Origin: Leptospiraceae bacterium
GTDB taxonomy: Bacteria; Spirochaetota; Leptospiria; Leptospirales; Leptonemataceae
Assembly: GCA_020440935.1 (NCBI GenBank)
Contig: JAGRNC010000061.1
Location: 1-10,702 of the forward strand
Direction of reading: 5' to 3'
Length of the DNA stretch: 10,702 bases
Made by a program: the position numbers and the translations under genes. The notes beneath the pieces were generated by a model. It was not told where the DNA came from and searched no databases. It saw only the letters and a list, made by a program, of their open reading frames with translations. This document shows positions 5,425 through 10,702 of this stretch, in pieces; position 1 is the first letter of the stretch; every line of letters starts with the position of its first letter.

Positions 5425-6815
5425 CAATCGGTGACTATGTCAAAGTAGTTTCCGGCCTTGTAGTTTTCGTACTTCTTAAAGTCCAGAGGTTTACTGGTCG
5501 GCTTGAAGGGTCCCTGGTATGGCTTCAGCTTTAGTCCAGTAAATAGCGAATAGATACCCACGGCCAGGCTTCGCGCAATTTCATCTTTGTATTTGAGGAT
5601 GAATGTGCGATCCTTTTGCACATCCAGATGGCCTATCTCCAGATAGGCCACCACGGCATTTACGAGCGTCGGAAGCGAATAGGTGCTAACAAACGGATCG
5701 ATGATTTCCGGTATGGCCTTCTTACTCTGCCTGGCCAATTCAGGACTGATTTGACGGGTACCATACTGAACGTAGCGCATTAGTTCGTTCGAAGCGAAGT
5801 GATTGTCGCCGCCGAACTTGATGTCTGTTCCGGGCACGGGACCTTCGCGTCGCCAGGCTTCGGGGTCTGCTTTTTCGCGATCCCAGAATGGCCCTTCGGC
5901 TCTGAATTCAGAATGTTTCGTTGCATAGGGGCCAGGTCCGCCCTTTCTTGCTTTTTCTGCCCAGCCCGCAGGATCGCGGTAGATCCATTGTATCATGTTA
6001 TGCCGAAGACCACGGTTCTTTTCCAGCCAGGGGTCTTTCATGTTTTGTTTTACCCAGTAACCGTGAAAGTAAACCCAGGTGTCGGCGGTTGCTATCTGCA
6101 ATCTGCTCCAACCGGGTTGATTGATCAGCCAGAAGGGGGCCCAGGGCAATTCGTTGTAGGCTTTTTCCTTATCTTCGACGGACTTATTGCTTAGAGTAAG
6201 CTTGCGAAGTTTTTCAAAGGTTTCGTATCCGGGAGCCAGAACAGCTGCCATGCCACCGTCATTGCCCGGACCCGCCGGATTCATATGCAGCGATACAACC
6301 AGATACGGATGTTCTGAATTGATGTAAGAAAGCCTGCCGGGAACCATCTTCGATGGGTCTTTGCGATCCGGAAAGTCATACAATCGAAAAGGGATATTGA
6401 CGCGTGGATCGTCCGCCTTGAGCCCGCTAGCGGTCCATCCTTCGGTTCGGCTCATCACGCTGCGTAATCGAATGCGAGTGAACTCCTTTTGATCGGAAAA
6501 TTGCTTTAAGATTGTCTGAAATTGTTTCCAGCCCTCGTCGCTTTCTGTAAGCTTTAGATAATAATGGACGCGTCGTGCCAGATCGAGCATTAGCTGATGC
6601 TCTTCGTATTTTCCGTAGCGCATTCCGTATAGATAGGGGCTCAGGTACTTTTTCGTTACCGGATCCCATTTGTCATCGTTTCCGGGAACCGGCGCTCCGC
6701 CATGACCCGGGTCGATCACTACCGTGTAGGATGGACCTCCCCAGACGTCACAGCCAGGCAAATGGAAGAGGAGCGCCGCCAGGATCAATGCATTGCGCCA
6801 GGAGTGTTTTCGCAT
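5424..6815 (-). CDS. N-acetylmuramoyl-L-alanine amidase (Amidase_3), lipoprotein-like
   Basis: Zinc amidase predicted to cut the bond between MurNAc and the stem peptide of peptidoglycan. From the ATG at 6815 it has 463 residues. The signal peptide MRKHSWRNALILAALLFHLPGC ends in a lipobox-like LPGC (Cys22), so it is probably anchored outside the inner membrane. Amidase_3 landmarks: His38 in VIDPGHGG, Glu71/72 in KYEEHQL, His177 in VVSLHMNPAG and Glu393 in AYLEIGHLD. Normal Amidase_3 domains need under 200 residues; here H177 and E393 are separated by an insertion of about 200 residues, rich in Trp, Gly and Pro. I preferred 6815 over the in-frame ATG at 6845 because AAAGG precedes it and the signal peptide then starts normally. 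It lies 42 bases after the thioesterase stop and overlaps the next gene by one base. Confidence 0.92.
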   Translation of the reverse strand: MRKHSWRNALILAALLFHLPGCDVWGGPSYTVVIDPGHGGAPVPGNDDKWDPVTKKYLSPYLYGMRYGKYEEHQLMLDLARRVHYYLKLTESDEGWKQFQTILKQFSDQKEFTRIRLRSVMSRTEGWTASGLKADDPRVNIPFRLYDFPDRKDPSKMVPGRLSYINSEHPYLVVSLHMNPAGPGNDGGMAAVLAPGYETFEKLRKLTLSNKSVEDKEKAYNELPWAPFWLINQPGWSRLQIATADTWVYFHGYWVKQNMKDPWLEKNRGLRHNMIQWIYRDPAGWAEKARKGGPGPYATKHSEFRAEGPFWDREKADPEAWRREGPVPGTDIKFGGDNHFASNELMRYVQYGTRQISPELARQSKKAIPEIIDPFVSTYSLPTLVNAVVAYLEIGHLDVQKDRTFILKYKDEIARSLAVGIYSLFTGLKLKPYQGPFKPTSKPLDFKKYENYKAGNYFDIVTD

Positions 6816-6857
6816 GGATTGCCTTTTATGTCCCCAGGATTGCATGGTACGGTTCGA

Positions 6858-7301
6858 TTAGACCTTAAAAGATTCCAGGGCCCGAATCATTCCCTCGGGC
6901 AGTCGCATGGGCCTGGCCTTTTCAAATTCAATCCACAAGAATTCCCCATAACCGGTGCACACGCAATCCTTTTCGTTCCACATTGTGCAAGCCATTTCAA
7001 ATTTACGGCTGCTCAACCGAGTAATTCCGATGGTGACTTCTAGAGTAGCCGGAAAGCGCACCTGGCTTCTGTACTGCATTGTGAGTTCATGAACCACCGG
7101 ACCGGTGGGATCAATATGATCAGTATTCCAGACCTTGAGCTCGCTAAAGAACTCGGTCCTTGCATTTTCAAAGTACACTGGATATCGAGTGTGGTTCACA
7201 TGCGCAAAGGCATCCAGATCGGACCAGGCCACCTTTTGAACGAGTTTGTAAGGTAGCTGAATTAGAGGAATCTGATCAATGGGTCTTTCTTTGCGGGACA
7301 T
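6858..7301 (-). CDS. Hotdog-fold acyl-CoA thioesterase (4HBT family)
   Basis: A 147-residue cytoplasmic hotdog protein expected to hydrolyse acyl-CoA thioesters. The family signature is clear: WSDLDAFAHVNHTRYPVYFENAR at 26-48, with Asp28/Asp30 as acidic catalytic candidates and the HVNH turn opening the long helix, followed by the beta strands LTMQYRSQVRF and LEVTIGITRLSSRKFEMACTM. The similarity is to YbgC/FadM-like and 4-hydroxybenzoyl-CoA thioesterases; the substrate cannot be told. The open frame extends upstream to 7583, but that extension is low-complexity, overlaps the divergent HD gene and lacks family features, so I start at 7301, where GGAG lies close upstream. The ribosome binding site is part of an inverted repeat (7304-7331). 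First gene of a likely three-gene operon with the amidase and the HExxH protein. Confidence 0.92.
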   Translation of the reverse strand: MSRKERPIDQIPLIQLPYKLVQKVAWSDLDAFAHVNHTRYPVYFENARTEFFSELKVWNTDHIDPTGPVVHELTMQYRSQVRFPATLEVTIGITRLSSRKFEMACTMWNEKDCVCTGYGEFLWIEFEKARPMRLPEGMIRALESFKV

Positions 7302-7303
7302 CG

Positions 7304-7331
7304 CTCCAGATTTTTTTTTCTTTTGCTGGAG
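7304..7331 (-). promoter_or_regulatory. Inverted repeat masking the thioesterase ribosome binding site
   Basis: In the minus-strand leader, CUCCAG (7331-7326) is perfectly complementary to CUGGAG (7309-7304), which contains the Shine-Dalgarno GGAG two bases before the ATG. The 16-base loop is almost pure A, including nine A's in a row. The hairpin would hide the ribosome binding site. A six-pair stem is modest, so an on/off or temperature-dependent role is inference. Confidence 0.4.
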
Positions 7332-7348
7332 GCACCTTTTTTTAACCT

Positions 7349-7360
7349 GGCAAGCTTGCC
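7349..7360. promoter_or_regulatory. 12-base palindrome in divergent spacer
   Basis: GGCAAGCTTGCC is a perfect palindrome in the 86-base spacer between the thioesterase and HD-protein genes, 27 bases upstream of the HD gene start and beside a T7 tract (7337-7343). It could be an operator serving either gene. No promoter boxes are convincing. Confidence 0.25.
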
Positions 7361-7387
7361 GATGCCTCGTCGCGCAGGAACATGACC

Positions 7388-8728
7388 ATGACTCCATTTG
7401 TTTCGGATCATCCGGATTATTATCCGCCGGCCTGTCTTTTGGACTGGATGGACCGCAATCGAGGGGATACTCTTCCCTTTGGCCCGGAGGATCTTTCTGG
7501 CGAAAGCCTGAAGTATTTTCGGAGCGGTAATCCAGTGGCGGTCTTTCGTTTGCCCGCCCATCGGATGGAGGCAATTCGTGCATTCCCCCAGAGTAACCTG
7601 GACGAACTGATTCAGTCCTCGGATTCTTCCGATGAAATTAAATGGCTGCTGGCTCTACCGGGACAGGATGAAGACTTTCATCTTCGCTTTGTCCGCGAAG
7701 ATTCAGAGGATGCCGAACTTGCTCCGGAATTTACCGTTGATTTGCTTCGCTTCAAAGAAGGCCAGTGGACAGGGTCGGAGCCTGGCCGAGCAGATTATCT
7801 TTCCGGAATTCTGCGGCCGCTGAGAGACCGCGATTGGACCACCGCTGATACGCTTCGCCTTCCTGGTCTGGCAGCTATGCTGGACTTTGATCTGCCCGCA
7901 GAGCTAAAATCGCATCTGGCGGAAGCCTGGTCTGTGGAGGCCGCCGAGCAGCTGTCGCGCAAATTCCTTCGAAAGAGCTTTCAGAAGGTGGTCTGCGGGG
8001 CCCGGCCTTCCACCGGATTTCTACTCCTCGATGAAGTAGGGGCTCTGCAATGGTTCTTGCCCGATCTGGCAAAAGGAAAGGGACTCACACAGAACCGGTA
8101 TCACAAACACGATATCTTTCACCACCTGATCTATGCCTGCGATTCTGTGGATCGGCCCATCTTAAAACTGAGGCTGGCGGCCTTGCTGCACGATATTGGA
8201 AAGTCGGACACTCGTCGCGAGCAACCAGGGGGGGAAGCCACCTTTCATAACCACGAAGTGGTGGGCGCCCGAATTACCGAGCGCATTATGCGCCGATTCG
8301 GATTTGATGCAAACCTGGGCAAGAGAGTCAAATTTCTTGTACGGAACCATATGTTCCATTACACCTCGGAATGGAGCGATCGCGCCGTTCGTCGCTTTAT
8401 GCAAAAAGTAAGTCCTTCGCAGCTAGAGGATCTGATTGCTCTACGTCTGGCCGATCGAAAAGGCTCCGGAAAAAGCCGGGCCCTGCCGCGGGCCATCAAA
8501 GATTTGATCCGTCATATCGAGGAGATCAGGCGCCAAGAATCGGAGCTTAAAATCCGGGATTTGCAGATCGGTGGCGGCGAGCTAATGGAGCTGGGGATGC
8601 CCCCCGGGCCCGAAATGGGAGATCTGCTGCGGAAGGTTCTGGATGCAGTAAAGGCCGGCGAACTGCCCAACGAAAAAGAAGCCCTGGTAGAATATGTGCG
8701 GGGGCGTCTGGTGCAATTCACTTCTTGA
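7388..8728 (+). CDS. HD-domain protein, CCA-adding/poly(A) polymerase-like with degenerate head
   Basis: A 446-residue protein laid out like bacterial CCA-adding enzymes with an HD domain. The HD site looks intact: H245 in IFHHLIY, H268-D269 in LLHDIGK, H289 in NHEVVGA, H321 in RNHMFH and D356 in LADRK, expected to give a metal-dependent phosphohydrolase. The C-terminus (about 395-440, GELMELGMPPGPEMG then ELPNEKEALVEYV) is typical of tRNA nucleotidyltransferases. The linker before the HD domain (LLLDEVGALQWFLPDL, TQNRYHKHD) also fits. The N-terminal head does not: where GGxVRD and DxD belong it reads VFRLPAHRME and QSNLDELI, and the RRDFTxNA motif reads APEFTVDLL. Nucleotide addition is therefore unlikely. 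I start at 7388 because AGGAA (7376-7380) lies seven bases upstream; an ATG at 7382 is too close to it. It leads a plus-strand run with nrnA. Confidence 0.88.
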   Translation: MTPFVSDHPDYYPPACLLDWMDRNRGDTLPFGPEDLSGESLKYFRSGNPVAVFRLPAHRMEAIRAFPQSNLDELIQSSDSSDEIKWLLALPGQDEDFHLRFVREDSEDAELAPEFTVDLLRFKEGQWTGSEPGRADYLSGILRPLRDRDWTTADTLRLPGLAAMLDFDLPAELKSHLAEAWSVEAAEQLSRKFLRKSFQKVVCGARPSTGFLLLDEVGALQWFLPDLAKGKGLTQNRYHKHDIFHHLIYACDSVDRPILKLRLAALLHDIGKSDTRREQPGGEATFHNHEVVGARITERIMRRFGFDANLGKRVKFLVRNHMFHYTSEWSDRAVRRFMQKVSPSQLEDLIALRLADRKGSGKSRALPRAIKDLIRHIEEIRRQESELKIRDLQIGGGELMELGMPPGPEMGDLLRKVLDAVKAGELPNEKEALVEYVRGRLVQFTS

Positions 8729-8816
8729 TCGGATTATAACCTGCTTATTGCAGCAATGGTGTGAAATCCGAGAAATCTCTTGCCGATCTTGTTAACTACC
8801 AATAAGGTCAGCCAGG
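8729..8816 (+). other. Intergenic region with nested weak inverted repeats
   Basis: TCGGATT (8729-8735) can pair with AATCCGA (8765-8771), enclosing a small CTGC/GCAG stem with a five-base loop (8741-8753). There is no T-run to make a terminator. TAAGG at 8803-8807 is the ribosome binding site of the next gene, nine bases before its ATG. Nothing else is evident. Confidence 0.25.
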
Positions 8817-9857
8817 ATGCAGCCCAATTCACAGACGGATCGCCTTTCGGAGGCCTTTTTTCGGCGGATGAAATCCTGCCTGGGAATTATCATTACCACC
8901 CACCGTGGGCCAGATCCCGATGGGTTGGGTGCAGAGATAGCTCTCAACTATTTGCTCTTAAAGCTGGGTTTTGATTCACGAATCATCAATCATGATGAAG
9001 CGCCGGCCAAGCTAGCGTTCCTGCTCGAAGGCCATAAAATAGAAACATTCGATCAGGTGGATGCCCGGGAGGGTCGGGAAAGGCTTCGGGGAAGAACGGT
9101 AATCAGCATAGACAATTCGGATCCCGATCGAATTGGAGATGTGGGCCTACTGCTGGATAAGGAGCAATCCAACCTTATCATCGTAGACCACCATGATGGG
9201 GCGCGTCCGGACTATGAGCGCAATTTTCAGGACCCGGGCTCGGCTTCCAGTTGTGAACTTGTGTACCGATTATACGAATCTGCCGGTCAGGAAATCCCGC
9301 CAGAGGTGGCGCTTCCGTTGTATGCCGGTATCGTGGCCGACACGGGACATTTCAGGTACGGAAAAACAACGCCCGAAACCCATCGAGTGGCGGCCCGGCT
9401 TCTGGAAACCGGTATCAAGCCTGAAAAGGTTGCCGAGGGACTATTGAATAATCAGCCGCTGGGACGCCTGGAAGCGAAAAAGAAATTATACCAGAGCTTG
9501 CGATTTAGCTCGGGAAAGAGCATCGCATTCTTTTCCATTCGAAGGGATGATATTGAAAAACTTGGACTGGAGTTCGAGCATCTGGATGGACTGGTGAATG
9601 AGCTACTGGAGCCGGGTTCTGTGAAAGCGGCCGTTTTGTTCACCGAAAGAGAGCGAAGTCGCACCCGAATTTCAGTGCGCTCCCGCTCGGATGTCAATGT
9701 ACTGGGAGCGGTTCAGAAATACGGCGGCGGAGGCCATAAAAATGCCTGCGGCGCCACAGTTGATTCGCCGCTTGACAGCGCCATAGCCGAGTTCATTCCT
9801 GTTCTTCAGACTCAAATTGGTGAGCCAACCCAGGGCAGCCAGGCTGCCTTTGCATAG
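8817..9857 (+). CDS. nrnA: DHH/DHHA1 phosphoesterase, NrnA-type oligoribonuclease/pAp phosphatase
   Basis: A 346-residue cytoplasmic enzyme of the DHH superfamily, NrnA branch. Known NrnA proteins degrade very short RNAs (including pGpG in some bacteria) and dephosphorylate 3'-phosphoadenosine 5'-phosphate. Motifs in order: H29-R-G-P-D33-P-D35-G (motif I), D99 in SIDNSD (motif II), D124-H125-H126 (the DHH motif), D175 in VADTGHFRY (motif IV), and the DHHA1 RNA-binding signature GGGGHKNACG at 303-312. All metal ligands are present and the length is normal for the family. The start has TAAGG nine bases upstream; the in-frame ATG at codon 18 would leave motif I too near the end. It follows the HD gene after 88 bases and precedes the MBOAT gene by 42. 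pGpG produced by the EAL enzyme in this window could be a substrate, which is inference. Confidence 0.93.
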   Translation: MQPNSQTDRLSEAFFRRMKSCLGIIITTHRGPDPDGLGAEIALNYLLLKLGFDSRIINHDEAPAKLAFLLEGHKIETFDQVDAREGRERLRGRTVISIDNSDPDRIGDVGLLLDKEQSNLIIVDHHDGARPDYERNFQDPGSASSCELVYRLYESAGQEIPPEVALPLYAGIVADTGHFRYGKTTPETHRVAARLLETGIKPEKVAEGLLNNQPLGRLEAKKKLYQSLRFSSGKSIAFFSIRRDDIEKLGLEFEHLDGLVNELLEPGSVKAAVLFTERERSRTRISVRSRSDVNVLGAVQKYGGGGHKNACGATVDSPLDSAIAEFIPVLQTQIGEPTQGSQAAFA

Positions 9858-9868
9858 TAAGGAATGCA

Positions 9869-9889
9869 TGGATAGGCCCCGGCCATCCA
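9869..9889 (+). promoter_or_regulatory. Short GC-rich hairpin before the MBOAT start
   Basis: TGGAT-(A)-GGC pairs with GCC-ATCCA around a four-base loop, ending ten bases before the MBOAT start codon, which has no clear Shine-Dalgarno sequence. It may influence translation or act as an intercistronic RNA end. There is no T-run. Confidence 0.25.
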
Positions 9890-9899
9890 CGTAACTGGC

Positions 9900-10702
9900 A
9901 TGCTCTTTAATTCATTTCTATTCCTGTTATTCTTCGCCGTCGTCTACGTTGTTTACTGGCTTTTGCCATCGCGCTTTCGGGCCTCGGTTCTAATCATTGC
10001 ATCGGTCGTATTTTACGCTACCTGGGGACTGAACAGAGAAGGCTGGTGGGGCATTCGATGGACTGCTCATTTTATCGGTCTCGTACTATTCAATTATCTG
10101 ATGGTGGAATGGATGCTTCGTCATCATTCCCGCAGAAAGCTAATCCTGACCCTTACTGTTGTATTGAACCTGATCAACCTGGCGGTGTTCAAGTACTTTG
10201 GCTTTTTTGTACAAATGGCCGGCGACATGGGGATGGATCTTCCTCCATTCGTGGAAAACCTGGATCTATTCCTACCCCTGGCTATTAGCTTCTATACTTT
10301 TCAATTAACGGCCTACGTGGTCGATGTATACCGCGGGGTCATCGACGAAGAGATCAGCTTTTCCCGTTTCTTCCTTTTTATTCTGTTCTTTCCGCAGCTA
10401 ATCGCAGGACCGATTATGCGATCTACGGATTTCCTTCCGCAGACGCATTTCGTTAATAAGGAACGAATCTACCGCGGATGCTGGTTATTCATCGGTGGCT
10501 TGATCAAGAAAGTCCTGCTGGCCGATCCCATGGGCTCCATACTGGCTCCCGTGTATGCTGCCCCAGAACTTTACACTGGCTGGAGCATTATGCTTGCGGG
10601 AATGTGCTTCTCTTTGCAGGTTTATTGCGATTTTTCGGGATACACCGATATGGCGCGAGGCTCGGCCCTTTTGCTCGGTTACGATATTCCGGAGAATTTC
10701 AC
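9900..10702 (+). CDS. MBOAT (AlgI-like) O-acyltransferase, C-terminus beyond window
   Basis: The first 267 codons of a polytopic membrane protein, open to the right edge. It starts MLFNSFLFLLFFAVVYVVYW, the usual beginning of AlgI/DltB-like acyltransferases, and has several hydrophobic segments (about 4-22, 28-42, 56-70, 80-100, 123-140, 155-170, 195-208). Family landmarks: SFYTFQLTAYVVDVYRG (130-146), FFPQLIAGPIMR (163-174), GLIKKVLLAD (200-209) and LQVYCDFSGYTDMARG (239-254). These proteins move acyl groups, often acetyl, across the inner membrane onto polysaccharides or peptidoglycan-linked polymers. The catalytic His expected further on is outside the window. No Shine-Dalgarno sequence is evident before this ATG, and an in-frame stop at 9873-9875 prevents an earlier start. 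Partner genes such as an AlgJ-like SGNH protein should be sought downstream. Confidence 0.94.
   Translation, partial: MLFNSFLFLLFFAVVYVVYWLLPSRFRASVLIIASVVFYATWGLNREGWWGIRWTAHFIGLVLFNYLMVEWMLRHHSRRKLILTLTVVLNLINLAVFKYFGFFVQMAGDMGMDLPPFVENLDLFLPLAISFYTFQLTAYVVDVYRGVIDEEISFSRFFLFILFFPQLIAGPIMRSTDFLPQTHFVNKERIYRGCWLFIGGLIKKVLLADPMGSILAPVYAAPELYTGWSIMLAGMCFSLQVYCDFSGYTDMARGSALLLGYDIPENF

Noticed and set aside
7302..7583. In-frame N-terminal extension of the thioesterase to a protein of 241 residues
   Set aside because: The extension has no hotdog-family similarity, is Pro/Lys/Arg-rich, and lies antisense to the well-supported HD gene. A ribosome site exists at the shorter start.
8842..8861. Terminator-like GCCT/AGGC stem followed by six T's
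   Set aside because: It lies inside the first codons of nrnA, the stem is only four pairs, and the reading frame runs through it with intact motifs.

Overview
The window reads as a chromosomal segment of a diderm (Gram-negative-type) bacterium with roughly balanced base composition. Several products carry lipoprotein-type signal peptides, and an envelope-stress two-component cassette, a cell-wall amidase and an MBOAT acyltransferase are present. The style of the proteins (lipoproteins with relaxed lipoboxes, strongly degenerate family members) made me think of a Leptospiraceae-type spirochaete. That is an impression only; no rRNA or marker gene here settles it. I see no tRNA, rRNA, CRISPR array, insertion sequence or phage gene. 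Coding density is high and no gene-free stretch exceeds 300 bases.

Left part (1-2482, minus strand): a Spy/CpxP-like small lipoprotein, an OmpR-family response regulator and a sensor histidine kinase (cut by the left edge) are read in that order. The kinase start codon directly follows the regulator stop. This is the CpxP-CpxR-CpxA logic of envelope stress sensing. The divergent spacer upstream (2483-2635) holds GTAAA-like repeats that could be the regulator's own binding site. On the other side of that spacer lies a single-domain EAL protein, an apparently active c-di-GMP phosphodiesterase (2636-3400).

Middle part (3401-7301): a strong hairpin separates the EAL gene from a convergent, unrecognised lipoprotein gene whose mature part looks like a tandem duplication. 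A divergent spacer with a perfect 14-base palindrome follows, then an OsmC-family redox protein on the plus strand. Convergent to it is a three-gene minus-strand unit: hotdog thioesterase, Amidase_3-type N-acetylmuramoyl-L-alanine amidase with a very long internal insertion, and a small membrane protein with an HExxH motif whose start overlaps the amidase stop. The thioesterase ribosome binding site is mirrored by an inverted repeat that could mask it in the mRNA.

Right part (7388-10702, plus strand): an HD-domain protein that looks like a CCA-adding enzyme/poly(A) polymerase relative with a destroyed nucleotidyltransferase active site, then an NrnA-type DHH/DHHA1 phosphoesterase, then the first 267 codons of an MBOAT (AlgI-like) membrane O-acyltransferase running off the right edge. 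The first two suggest RNA or nucleotide turnover; the third belongs to envelope or polysaccharide modification.

I found no clearly new multi-gene system. The most interesting items are the inactivated nucleotidyltransferase with intact HD site, the amidase plus mini-HExxH pair, the SD-masking hairpin with an A-rich loop, the duplicated lipoprotein, and the candidate operators.
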